DNA of 64,000 nt, taken from assembly GCA_025331435.1 (NCBI GenBank), contig JAIWNI010000009.1, positions 310,001 to 374,000 on the forward strand. The letters are read 5' to 3'. Origin of the DNA: Choanephora cucurbitarum (Eukaryota > Mucoromycota > Mucoromycetes > Mucorales > Choanephoraceae). This document shows, one piece after another, positions 22,103-33,687 of this stretch. A model generated the notes under the pieces. That model had not been told where the DNA came from and searched no databases. It saw only the letters and a program-made list of their open reading frames with translations. Each line of letters begins with the position of its first letter. Positions within the stretch are counted from its first letter, which is position 1. The position numbers and the translations under genes are program-made.

Positions 22103-22528
22103 ATATGAAAAAAAAAGGGGAAAAACAGTATTAATTTCTTGCTGTGAAATCAAGAACAAAAAAAGAGAAAAGACAGCTTGTCAATTGTATTTTAGTCAAT
22201 TGAAAGAAAACCTTGTGTACCTTAGCATCGGTTTCCTTTTTAGAGATACAGGCACAGCTCATTGCTCCAAGTCAGGTCATGTACGTATAGTTTGTTGCAA
22301 TTTCGTCCCATTTTCATATATTTCTATCTAAGCAACAAGATAGTGACATGCCTTGTATCATTAAGCACAAGTTAAATATTGTTACTATGGTTCGGCTGAT
22401 CATTGTAAACACTGTAATTTCGGGATGGAGGACTTGTCTTCAAAACTCCGACCGCGCATTTTTTTTCGAATGTTTAACCAGACAGTAGAGACCCAATCCA
22501 AGAATCCTCCCTTTTTTTGTAAAGAAAG
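22103..22528. other. Divergent promoter, F-box/RPS18
   Basis: 426 bp between the F-box start (minus) and the proposed RPS18 start (plus). No ORF was recognised. A T-rich tract at 22509-22520 directly precedes the proposed RPS18 ATG. Confidence 0.45.
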
Positions 22529-23488
22529 ATGGTAATGTCAACCCCCCCTATGATGATAGCTAAAGAGAAATAGAAAGAAAGAAGAGCAGTACAGACTGGA
22601 TAGTTAGAGAATTCTAGATTGTTAATGGATTGATATCGGATGCAACATCAAGACGATTAGTAGACTATGAGGGGGAGGGATACGATTGATATTAGTATGT
22701 GATGGACCATGTCGAGCGATTACAATTTGACAGCAATAAAAAGAGAAGAAAAGAGAAACACCTTTCATACCTTAGACCTACTTCCACTTCAAATTTCCTT
22801 TGCTTCAATTCACGCTACAACAGCCCTTCTATTTATGCAGTTCATCTCACTTTGCTTCTTTCTTTGCTTTCTCTTTATGCTATCTTATACATCACAAAAA
22901 AAAGCTAAAGAGAACAACTAGACTAACTTACTTTGCTCTTTTTTCTTTACTATGTATCTTATTAGTCTCTCGTCGTTCCCGAAAGAACTACTGTAGGTTA
23001 AACACTAGAACTGCGCTTTTTCTTTTTTAATCTATATTAACTTGTCTATCTAGTTCCAACACATTATCCGTCTCCTCAACACTAACGTTGACGGTCGTGT
23101 CAAGATCCAAATTGCCTTGACTTCCATCAAGGGTGTTGGTCGTCGTTTCGCCAACATTGCCTGTAAGAAGGCTGATGTTGATCTTACCAAGAGAGCTGGT
23201 GAACTCTCTTCTGAAGAATTGGAACGTATTGTCACTATTCTCCAAAACCCTGCCCAATACAAGATCCCCAACTGGTTCCTCAACAGACAAAAGGATATTG
23301 TTGACGGCAAGTCTTCTCAAGTCATCTCCAACGTTCTTGACACCAAGTTCCGTGAAGATCTCGAACGTTTGAAGAAGATCCGTAACCACCGTGGTCTCCG
23401 TCACTACTGGGGTGTCCGTGTTCGTGGTCAACACACCAAGACCACTGGTCGTCGCGGTCGTACCGTCGGTGTCTCCAAGAAGAAATAA
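22529..23488 (+). CDS. RPS18: 40S ribosomal protein S18 (uS13)
   Basis: The main exon, 23054-23488, encodes [20 protein letters not shown] through to the stop, including [22 protein letters not shown] and the basic end [17 protein letters not shown]. The exon before it, 22966-22992, encodes SLVVPERTT and is joined by a 61-bp intron (GTAGGT...TCTAG); this matches the length of the conserved MSLVVxExxxFQH start. The initiator Met must come from further upstream. The only ATG followed by a donor I find is at 22529 (ATG|GTAATG), implying an ATG-only coding exon and a 434-bp intron. That first exon is inference; the other two are firm. The product, 154 residues, lies in the head of the small subunit and contacts the P-site tRNA. 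Confidence 0.9.
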
Positions 23489-23664
23489 GCAAGGTAAATT
23501 TAAGACAGTATAGCAAGAGAAGAAACATGACTAACTTATTACTAGTTATCCTTTTCTTTTCCTTTTTTCATTTCTTTCATTAGGGGGTTGTGTGCGTTTT
23601 ATGAAAATAAAATAATAAGTAACTTTACAAAAAAAAGAAGGGATAATTGAACGATGAGTTTCCT

Positions 23665-26115
23665 TTATGGTCTTTTGAATGTCTTGAAAGAGCCAGACCT
23701 TCCTCCTACCACATTACCATCCAGTTTGGATAATCCCATTAGAAAATCACCCATAAGTTCTTCTTGATCTTCTGCACTATCTTCAATACTGTGTAATGAT
23801 CGTGTATCTAGACAGATAGAAGCAGGTCGCTGCATGCCATCAAAAGAGACACGATCTCTCAAATTGATGACAGTAGGCGGTGTTGCTTTCTTTTGTTGAC
23901 TTTTCACTACGGTAGAAGCACTTAGGGATCGGCCGAGTTTAGGCATGTCTAAGGCTGATTCCTCTTCTTCAGTAGATAGAGGTGTTGAATTTGAGATTTT
24001 TGGGAATGTGGTCTGTATCATAGGCTTCGTGGCTGCTAGAGTACGAGAGGGTATCATTTTGTTTGTTTGCTGAGGTTGTGGTTGTGGTTGTGGTGTAAGC
24101 CAATCATGAGGAATGTCTAAACTTTTTCTACCTTCATGATGGCGTGGCAACACCATATAGGGCCTTAGGATGGCAGAATTACGTCGACTGTTGCTATGAC
24201 TACTGGTGTTACTGCTGTTATAAGGGTCATCTTCATCTGTGTCATCCATCGTGTCATCTGTGCCAAATGGCGGTGAATCAATCGTATTGGAGATCAGGTT
24301 ATAGAGGTCTGCACTCTGTGTCTTTCGATGCTGCGTACGATAGTTGGGTTGAGAGAGATGTTTTTGCTTTGTGATGGTCGATCCAAGTGATGTAGAGCGT
24401 GTTCTACTGCTAGGTGAATGATCAGTCAGGTTGGGATTGTGTAGGATAAAGAGAGGATCGCCCTTGAGAAATTCAATAGCTGACTTGATAGTAGTGACAA
24501 CAAAACTATAAGCTGACCCCTCTATCATGCGTGCCAATCGATAATATTGCATGTAATAAATAGAACTAGCAATGCGTGATACATTACTCTGTACAATGAC
24601 AAATGCCAATAGAGGAATCATTTCATCTGCTGTAACTGAAGAATCACTGTGATTGCTTGGTTCCTGTTCAATATAGTCAGCTACAGCAGATGAGATCAAT
24701 TCAAGTGTTGATTTGACTACTTCTAGCTTTTCAAGTGGTGTAAAAGCCAAGTGTTTCAAGGTAGATTCATAAGGTTCCACTAGACTACTACTGCCGCAGT
24801 CAATCCGCTGAAAACAATCGATGGCTTTTCGAAAGTGAGAAGCACGCATTTCTGAGATAGGATGTCGAAGCGAATACTGAGAGAGTTCAACTGTATCGTA
24901 ACAATCGCAGATATGATCCAGATAGCTATCTTGAGAGGCGAGTAATGACTGCAATGTGTGAACCCAAATCTTTTTGTGCAAGAATCCCATGACAACACTA
25001 TGAAAGAACTTTTCTCTTTATCAATTGCCCTCTATTCAGTCTCTTTTGTCTGCTTACTTTTCTACCAACTCCAAGAAACGATCGTGTTCAGATGGTATAC
25101 GGCATGAGTTCTGAAGCAACGTGTTTCTCTCAAGTATGGTCTATATAACCGAAAAAAAAAGAGACAGATAAGTGATATTATGTCATTTGAAATAAAGATG
25201 AACTTACTCTGTATGTCTTCATGTACATATGCTGAATTCTCTCTACAGTGTCTCGGTTGAATCCTTTAATGTATACATAGGAATCAGTAAATTCTTGAAT
25301 GGCCAATCGAAGTTCATAAAGTGCTTCCAGATTCTCGGAAAACATATTAAGGAACTCTAAATCACTATTTGGTTATTTTTTAAGGAGTTTTTTCTATCAG
25401 TTTCGAAACCCTAAAAAAGAAACAAATCTTCTGACTTTACGTTCTAGAGTTACGATTAGGTGGAATAGTAATGGCATGTTGTTGGTGGTGTTGGCGAGTC
25501 TATTGTTTGATCAGTTAAGATTGAAAAACACAAAAAAAAAAAGAAATGGCGACTTACAGAGGGATTGCCTTCCAGAAGTCTATCAATGGATATCAATCTG
25601 ATCTTCTTCTTCTTTAAATAGACGGTTTCTTCGGCCATGATATTGACTGTACGTTGTTCCTTAAAGCCAAAAATGGTCGTGATGATGGGAAATTCCAGGG
25701 CAATGATTTTCTGCCTTTGTTTCGTTGCAACAAACTGATTACAATAAAAAGGAGAACGTTGGAAACAATGAGACTCTATCCACATTTTGCTTTAGGTCAA
25801 GTTTAATTGCGTTTTCTCTTTTTTCTCTTCTTTCTTACCTATGATATCTTTTGTTATCACTAAGCCCTGAATTGATTTGGAATGAGGTATACAGACAACG
25901 GCTGAGTCGCAAAACAACGAATGAAAGTGTGTAGTGATATGTTTGTAAAAGAAGTTCTCATCTACTTCTTCTGGTTCTAAAGGTTCAGGTGTCGTGCTCT
26001 TGTTGTTTGTTTGCATCAGAGAAGCGAGTCTAGGATAAGAAGCTGAAGCTTCATTTAACACGATAGCCGACTTATTCTTCTTTCCTGCAGAGGTATTGAA
26101 AAAAGATAGAGTCAT
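23665..26115 (-). CDS. VPS9-domain Rab5 guanine exchange factor
   Basis: Six exons (26115-25839, 25775-25558, 25499-25441, 25364-25208, 25140-25058, 24997-23665) join in frame to 708 residues. The VPS9 core is at about residues 385-450: DEMIPLLAFVIVQSNVSRIA, then IYYMQYYRLARMIEGSAYSF and an amphipathic TTIKSAIEFL. The Asp-Glu-Met-Ile-Pro-Leu motif and the Tyr in GSAYSF are those that contact Rab5 switch regions in known structures. The domain catalyses GDP/GTP exchange on Rab5/Vps21 at early endosomes. No CUE, RUN or ankyrin repeats are seen, so it is more like Muk1 than Vps9. The C-terminal 250 residues are Ser/Pro/Gln-rich and probably disordered. Introns are 58-76 bp. It converges on RPS18. 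Confidence 0.85.
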
Positions 26116-26770
26116 TCTTTTCCTTAAGAAAAAAAAAAAGAGAAAAAGGAAAGAAATAAAAATAAACACACACACACACACACATACAATCTGTTTTAAG
26201 GAACTTGAGTCAAGTTTGTTAGTCGGGCGTTTTCCACCACGATGTGACTATTCATAGGCTCTTATCTGTTCCGCTAGGAAAATTGCATAAACAATCTCAT
26301 CAGTAACCAATTGGCACTTCCCAATAGTCCAAATGATGATTTCTCATAATCCAAATGGTGTTTTTTGAAGTCCTAGAATAAAGTGCAACCTCTCCATATC
26401 AAATCTTTGCACTTTCTTCTTCGACTTGTTGCTTTAGTATTTTAACTATTAACTTTTTTCTTGTTTTCTTTTTTTTTTTTTTTTTTTTTGATTCAGTCAA
26501 TCGTATCTTTATTTAAACTATAGCTAAGCTCACATATAGAAAACTGTATGAGTTATACCCGTATTTTGAGTGCTGCTAAAAGAAGTTTGTTTGGCTCTCA
26601 TTTACAGGGCTAAAGCAACTAACTAGGTAAGCATGATAATGTATGACAAAGCTTAAAGATGAATTTGAGAGGCTTGTCTGCGCGCTTTGATCTGTATAAG
26701 CTTATAGCGTATCCTTTTCAAGAACTGAGTATCTCTCGAAGCTAATCTGAGATGCCTACATTCCCGTAGT

Positions 26771-27109
26771 TTGAGTCAGTGCACTTTGCAAAGGGAGGGT
26801 AAAGGTGGCAAACAAGGGCAGCTATATCCTCAATATGCAATTCTTTTTCAGAGTGTGATAGCAGATGTATTAACACTTGTTTTTGACACGACAAAGGTTT
26901 TACTATACACCCAAAATACCAAGAGTATCACTTATAAACTAGACCAAAAACGAATTCTTATTGATCATTTACTCGCGTTTTGTAATTCTTTCTTTTGTAT
27001 TTGCTTTACCCTCTTTGACAGGAATAAGCTATTGAATGGTTACAGTGAGATTTTGAAGGCTGTATCAGACAAAGACCTATGTGAGGATTATGAAAAGCCA
27101 ATAAAATGA
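26771..27109 (+). pseudogene. Possible gene fragment, unknown family
   Basis: An open frame of about 112 codons with no good ATG start. Its second half (LYTQNTKSITYKLDQKRILI ... KLLNGYSEILKAVSDKDLCE ... EKPIK) has the residue mix of a real protein rather than of random AT-rich DNA. I do not recognise the family. It could be the last exon of a degraded transposon or host gene. No neighbouring exon could be joined with confidence. Confidence 0.25.
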
Positions 27110-27970
27110 ACAACCTTAAACAGCTAACGTTTCATGCTTGCGAATCGACATTCAAATGATAATGTATGTTTGCATGAAAACAAGATCAGCACATGTAATA
27201 AAGAAGCGCATGCTTGCTGCAATAATTTTCTTAACCTCTTCAAGTGATGTTAGCAGTGTTCTTATTTTTCTTTTAAGGCTACAAATGGTAATTCTCTTGA
27301 CAGGTTTTGTGCATTTTGTTTACGATCTTCAAATAATGCTCTGCTTTGTAGACCATCTGAATTAGTTTGATTCAGTCATAAATCAAGGTCATTGTGTTCT
27401 CTCTTGTATAATGATCGACATTTATTACGAAATTTGAATCAAACTAAATTGAAATTCTGAGTGTCAATAGCATTGCTGCATTAAAAGATCAACATGCTAA
27501 GGCAAAAGTAAACAAAAATATATTCAAGCAAACATAGGTTTTCAGTAAGATCAATAACGTTTTGTTATCAAATGTACTTAACAGCAGAACACGCATAGTA
27601 ACAAAATATTTATTGAATGGCTTCTATGACATGTTAGTAAAGACAACATCAGCTATCTGTTCTATGACTGATTCCTTCGTTTTTTATGAAAGCTGCAAGA
27701 ACAAGGACTCAACTTTTGGTTGAGTGATAAACACTTTATACCATGCAAATCCGAAAGTCTTCAGCTTTACTATTAATATTTAGCTCAATTTGATCAAGCT
27801 ATCCATATGGATTGAGTAGTATAGGGATACCGTCGTAAAATCTTTGATTGCTTTGCGCTTAAGAGTATTCGCATCAGCTATTTTTCGTAACAATGATATG
27901 ATATAGTACTTTACAACAAAAACAGCAACTTTTCAAGAATGGGCCTGCATATCGCTTTTTTTTTTCCAAA

Positions 27971-28192
27971 AAGATAACCCTAATAGTCAATACAAAGCGC
28001 GGGGTTAAGTTTCATGTCTTGAAGTTTGAGACTCAATTCAATGAAAGAAATGTCAATCAGGCATTCACTGCTCTCAAAGATACTAGAATCAAGAAGGCCA
28101 TCGTAATTATTTTGGGGGCAAAAGTGGACTATCTTCTGCAATTTCAATTAGAAAAAAATAGGCCTCAACAAATAGAGCAGATGCTCTTATGA
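27971..28192 (+). pseudogene. Possible degenerate coding relic
   Basis: A 73-codon open stretch (KITLIVNTKRGVKFHVLKF ... IKKAIVIILGAKVDYLL ...) lacks a start and ends at TGA 28190-28192. The composition is protein-like, and stops follow in every frame soon after. It is probably a decayed remnant, perhaps of a mobile element; no family was recognised. Confidence 0.2.
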
Positions 28193-29100
28193 CGTGATTT
28201 CGCATAAAGAAACAGATATCACAATAAGATCAAAAACGTTTATGTCGCCTTCATGCCAAAAGGAGAGGTTCGAAATAACCTGCTAGAGAATGTACTGATA
28301 GTCATCTTCATAATCCAATGTTCTGTTGACTCTTCAGTTAAACAAGTTGCATCACAGCTATGATGCGTTGGCGAACTGTAATGCCAAATTCCACTCAGTC
28401 TAAATGCTTACTTTGAATTATAAGTTTCCTGAAATTAATGAGGTTCTTTCATTCTTGGACTTTCTATTTATAATACAGACAAGCTGAGTGTAAAAAAGAA
28501 GACAATGGATATTTTTAGGTAATCCCAAGCTCGTCATTTTATGTTTGAGAGAAGAATCAATGACCATGCCATTATCTCTTTTTAACGCCCTTTGATCATC
28601 ACAAGTCATAATATAGTAACAGTTTGATCGTAAGAGTTCAATATTAACTAGTGTATATAAATTTAGCCAGTTAGACCCTTTCCTTTTCCCTGGTTGCGCC
28701 TTTTTTTTTTCTTATAGTCCCTTTAGTGTTACAAGGCGGTAAATCAAAATAAAAAATGCCTACTTCAAAGAAAAAAAAAATTACGATTTGACGTATTTCT
28801 TTTCATTAGCAGCAATTGAAGAGAATTGAAGGCTTTCAAAATGTCAATTGTATAGCTGCATGTCGAAGCATCACATCTATCAAGGATTGCAAGCGAATTG
28901 AATGAATTTATCCTTACTTGTATTCAAATTGACTAGAATTTCGTAGGGAAAAAAATATCAGCTTGCTTGCCAGTTTTACTAAGTCACACCAAGTTTGCTT
29001 ATTTCAAGCTAAGAAAAAAAAAGTGGAAACGCCCCAATATCATATTGTATTTTCTCTCTTCTTCTTATCTTTTTCTTTTTTTACTTTTGTATATACGTAT

Positions 29101-31088
29101 ATGTTGACACGTAAAATAATTGATATCCGTTTAGAAGAGGAGAAGTTTTATTTTCCTGGAGAGACTATCAAAGGTATTACTTTTGCTACAACATAGAGTC
29201 AGTAGGGATATAACAATGGTTGCCTTTTTTTTCCTTTTGTTAGGTTTTGTTATTGTGCATCCGAAAAGCGCTATTAAAGTCAACAGCATTCAGCTCAAGT
29301 TCTATGGAGAGGTTTTTATCAATCTCAAAGAAAAAGAATACAACACATTGTTCGAGAAGACACTTGCACTTTCAGTATACCCTAACAGCACTGTACCTAG
29401 ACAAACCACTTTAGATGCCTCTGAACACAGCTTTTCGTTCGAATTTATTGTTCCTAAGAATTCAGAATTACCAAGTTCAATGGAGGCAAGTAAGATTGAA
29501 TGAAGACAGATGCAATAAATAGGCTAATGGGAAAATGGTTACAGCTTGGCAAAAAAGGACACATTCGATATACAATCAATGCAATACTTGACAGACCTAT
29601 GATCCCAGAAACACTCTGCCCAAAAGCAGACTATACTGTCTCATTACTTGAATACATTGACATTGAGCAACCTCAATTTAGAGTGCCACAGGAAAAGAGC
29701 CAGGACATTATGCTTTCAAAAGCAAAATACAATCAAAAGTGTATGCTGAGAGCATCTATACCTCGCTTGGGTTTCACAAGAGGTAAATTGTCAATGATAC
29801 GCACATTTTATTCATACTAACTTTATTTGAAAACAATTGTACGCCTATAGGCGATATTGTGCCTTTGAAAGTTATTATAGATCATTTTACATCATATGAA
29901 CGTAAAAACGGTGTTACAGTAGACCTGGTTAGAACCGTGGAAATTAGAACAACACGACACACTGTGTTTAAGGAAACAACACTTAAATCAACACCTCACG
30001 ATATCGATACATCACAACAACAGCAACAAGTGATCAGTTGTCAGATTTTAATACCCACATCGACGCCTCCTTCTATTCGCTACAAAGACAAAGTACTCAG
30101 ATTTCATTACAAGGTTCGGATTTCAGCATGTTTTGGCAAAAAAGAGATCTGTGCTCTTGATTTACCTATCGTGATTGGCACCTGGCCTCGCGCCGCTGTG
30201 CCTATTGATGATGACGATGATAATAGCGATGAGCAGTATGCAAAGGAAGATGATTTTGGGTTACAATTGGATAGTTCAATTATGACAGATGAGGATGAGC
30301 AGCATGGATTTGAAGATGATGATTCTATTAGAACATCTTCAGTCGATGATCAATCTTCAGTGCGTAATTCTTCTACTATCATGCCTTCTTGGCAGTATAA
30401 ATTAGTGAATGGCAAAGAAGAGAAATTTGTAGCCAGATCAGACTCCGTTGCTTCCAGAGCTTCAAATCATTCCGCATCTTCTCACCAATCAACTCGGTCT
30501 TGGGAGCACCATTATTATTATCAGCAACAAGCACATCATCCACCATCGAATAATAACTATAATCTATCAAGAAATACATCACAATGTACAACTGTATCAT
30601 CACCCGATCGGCTTCCTTCTTATTATAATAACAATTTTCATGGAAAAGGTCACCATCGATCCTCATCCATTTACTCAAACGAATACCCCGCAAGCCAACG
30701 AAATAGTCTGGGTTATAATCAGCGTCTTTCTATGGCTTCTCTGCCACCTTTAGTTACACAACCACCCCCGCCACAGTCGCCACAGTACAGATATCCGCCT
30801 ATCTCAAGATATGGAACTCGATTAGACGATGAAGCACCTCCTATTGTGATCGAGAATGATGTACCTACACATATTTTAGAGCCTATCGCAACCTCAACAC
30901 CCACACCTACACATACACCTCCTATACCATCATCTTCTACATCTATTGAAGCTGCAATGGATGAGCTATCTGTGAACGAAAGCTCATCGTCCCTTGAGGA
31001 TTCTGACGATGAAGACGATTTACTTGCTATTATTGAGCGGAAAAAGAGAAAAGAACAGAGAGCATTACGAAGAAAGGCAGTTTCATAG
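29101..31088 (+). CDS. Alpha-arrestin (ART-like trafficking adaptor)
   Basis: Four exons (29101-29173, 29244-29485, 29545-29782, 29851-31088) encode 596 residues. The N-arrestin half has DIRLEEEKFYFPGETIKG, VNSIQLKFYGEV and the conserved PSSMELGKKGHIRYTINAIL; the C-arrestin half starts at GDIVPLKVIIDHFTSYERK and ends near LPIVIGTWP (about residue 290). The remainder is acidic, then Ser/Asn/Tyr/Pro-rich; PPSNNNYN and PSYY are near-PPxY motifs, but no strict PPxY was found. Family members recruit Rsp5/Nedd4 ligases to plasma-membrane transporters. The second intron, 29486-29544, begins with GC (GAG|GCAAGT...ACAG); the nearby GT alternative breaks the frame. The gene converges on the carnitine acyltransferase gene. 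Confidence 0.9.
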
Positions 31089-31585
31089 CAAACCTTTTTT
31101 TTTCGACCAAAGCTTTGCTTCATATGTATATATGCATTAATAAAAAAAATGGGAGGGAAAACTGGGGAAAGGGAAAGAGAAAGGAAGGAAACTTTGTTAC
31201 ATTCCCATTGAAACTGACAACCCTGCCTTTCAGCGATGCGATCTTATACTGAAACATTGATATTTGCTTAACTCAAATTTACCAAGTAACTTGTCTCAAA
31301 ACAACTTTAATCCATCTCTCTTTTATTCGTTAAGATACATTCTATAAACCTTCTACAAGAATGACTGCAGAGGCTATAAGAATATAAAGCTATAATAACT
31401 GACCACACGCATGGCTTGTTTCATTCTTCTATCCTCTAGAGTTTACAAATCACAAATGAACACATCAAACATTCTTGTGTCTTTTTTCTTTCTTTATTTA
31501 TTGTTTCTAGAAACGTGTTTAAAAGAAAATAGAAGATTGAAAATAAACGATGTACTAGCTTTCAATAGTTTATGAAGTCTGCATA
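31089..31585. other. Convergent intergenic region
   Basis: About 500 bp between the stop codons of the arrestin (plus) and acyltransferase (minus) genes. It contains AT-rich 3'-end signals only; no ORF was recognised. Confidence 0.5.
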
Positions 31586-31597
31586 TTATAATTTAGA
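31586..31597 (-). other. C-terminal SKL peroxisomal signal
   Basis: The last codons read Ser-Lys-Leu-stop, the canonical PTS1 bound by Pex5. Confidence 0.9.
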
Positions 31598-33687
31598 CTG
31601 ATTCTGAACTTCTTGGCATAACTGCTGAAGATCCTTCAGCACTTGTCTGATTACTTTAATTAATTCGTTTGAAGACAGTGTTTCAGGCACATGTTTGCAT
31701 TCTATTCCAAATTTAACCAAATTGGGAGCAGCCATATAGTTAATGCCATAGCCATCATGATAGACGGTACCAAATCCAGTTCCCATTAAACGAACACCGG
31801 CATGCAAGCTAGAGGTACTAAGACGCCAATGTTGTGACTCATCGTGAATAGGATCTGTGAAAATAGAATGTAAGGGAACTGAAACAAGCTCCCCTTGCTG
31901 ATTGAATTCTGTATGATCTGCATTCAGAAGTCGGAGAGCAAGGAGATGGCGATCACACCCCCGACCATCACTAGCTAATTGTGTGTAAAGACGATGAGCT
32001 GCAGTAGCCTTCACAAGCAGATCATATTTATCTTTCTTTGAAAGATCAGATCGATCGAATCCTTCCACAAACTCCCTAGTCTCAACACTAAGAGTACGTA
32101 TGGTTTCCGTTCTACCTCGAAGGTATTTGCGGGTAGCAGCTGTCTCGTACGTTGCCGTAACCCGATGATGAGCGCGGTAATAAGCTAATTGTAACACCAT
32201 TTGATAAAATGCATCGGGCGGTACGCGGCCTGTTTTTTTGATCCAGTCTGTACCATAATCGTCAAACAATAGCACATTAGAATCCGAAAAGGCAGCCACT
32301 TTACGCGCATCAGTATTTGCTTCATTTATGAATTTGTTCAAAGTGGTATCCGTGTCAAACTTAAGAGGTCGGAATTGACCTGATCGATTAGATCTGTGTG
32401 AAGGATGCACCAATTGATGAGTGTGCTCACCAGGCACAGGATCTTTCAGCATATAGTCAAAGGCCCAGCTAACGATCATAGCGTCTACAGGAGAATGTTC
32501 TCCAGAGATGGCACACATTCCGTTATTTTCCACGACTAAGGTAAGCGACTTATCAAACCAACGATTGTGCCCATGGCCTAGACCCTGATGACCGCAGAAG
32601 GCAGTCTTTGTCCAAGAAGGGTAATCAATACCATTAGAATGATCATCTAAAGCTACAGCGAACAAGGCATCTTCGATTATCTTGAGATTTTCTCGGTGTG
32701 TTTGATGATTGATAGTCAAGAGGTGGTTACGTGCCATAGCCCATTTGTCCCGGTGCAGAGATGTTAGCAAAGGAATAGGAGAAGATGGGTCCTTCATCTC
32801 TTCAAGATCTCGTATCAAGCTAAGCAGTGCACTACAAATAAAGTTTGCTTTAGCTCAAGATATGCAAGTACACGCGCAATGAGTCTCTACCTTTCAATCT
32901 CTTCAGTAGACAACAAAATCCAAAAACCTGCCTGGATTTCTTTGTACACATCTAGTTGATAGACCTGATCGCGCACAAGGACGATGATGTGATGTACATT
33001 CTTAGTGTTTGCTTGGACAAGAGCATCGCAATGCAATAAAGGGATCCTGGTAACTGAGAAAATTCGACTAGACTGCCACATGCATTGTGGCTCATTACCT
33101 TTCAATCTTTCAATCGGTAGAGTTTCTCTATAAAATATGTCAATAAGAGATAAAAGAAAAGTCTGGAATCATATCTTACGTATCAATGAATTCCTTGTAC
33201 TCTAGGCCACGGCGAATCATATGAGCAGCTCGTTTGATTTGAAAATGTGAAAAGAGCCGTGAAGGTTGAATGCCGTTGTTCGCAATCAGCTGTTTGGGAT
33301 GATTTGTATCCTTTTGACCAAGAATATACCAATTGCTGTTGACCATCAGAGGCTCCCTCCATTCTAAATAAGCTTGATGTCATATTTTCTTTTCAGTATG
33401 ATTCGTTCACATCTCATTTGTGAATTGTTACCTTTTCGTAACCAAAAATTATCTTCAAGCCAATTGTTAGGAGAGGCACGATCAAGATCAATCAAACGCT
33501 GTTGAAGAGATCTTGACAAAGGACTTGAGCAGAACTCTTCTACAATGGTCTTAGTTCTTGCGTGTTCTTCTGACGTTTGAAGAGGCATGACAGACTTTAA
33601 ATAAAGGGTACATGTTTCCTCAAGTGAAGGAATAGGTAGTCGAGGCAACGTTTGCTGCTGACTGAATGTGGATGCTTGAGGAGACAT
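31586..33687 (-). CDS. CAT2: Carnitine O-acetyltransferase, peroxisomal type
   Basis: Four exons (33687-33432, 33363-33180, 33127-32891, 32831-31586) join to 640 residues. It transfers acyl, chiefly acetyl, groups between CoA and carnitine to move them between organelles. Family landmarks: LPRLPIPSLEETCTLYL at the N-terminus, NNWLEDNFW, WREPLMVNSNWY, the catalytic His in CAISGEHSPVDAMI, YGTDWIKK, DGRGCDRHLLALR and the STSSLH region. The protein ends in SKL, a type 1 peroxisomal targeting signal. In yeast Cat2, one gene makes mitochondrial and peroxisomal forms; here the visible N-terminus (MSPQASTFSQQQTLP) is not an obvious mitochondrial presequence. Acetyl-specific use is inferred from overall similarity. 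Confidence 0.93.

Larger units (their letters stand above)
26116..29100. other. Long gene-poor region
   Basis: Nearly 3 kb without a clear gene. A (CA)n tract lies at 26166-26184 in the 5' leader of the VPS9 gene and a long T tract around 26470-26490. Two stretches, 26771-27109 and 27971-28192, look protein-like and are listed separately. Confidence 0.5.

Noticed and set aside
22545..22640. C/D snoRNA in the RPS18 first intron, from an ATGATGA C-box match near 22550
   Set aside because: No convincing D box (CTGA) at a suitable distance and no terminal stem were found.
23027..23434. 135-codon minus-strand ORF opposite RPS18
   Set aside because: It is an antisense shadow of RPS18.
30379..30693. 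Antisense ORFs across the arrestin tail (also 30719-31123)
   Set aside because: They are shadows of a Ser/Asn/His-rich coding region on the plus strand.
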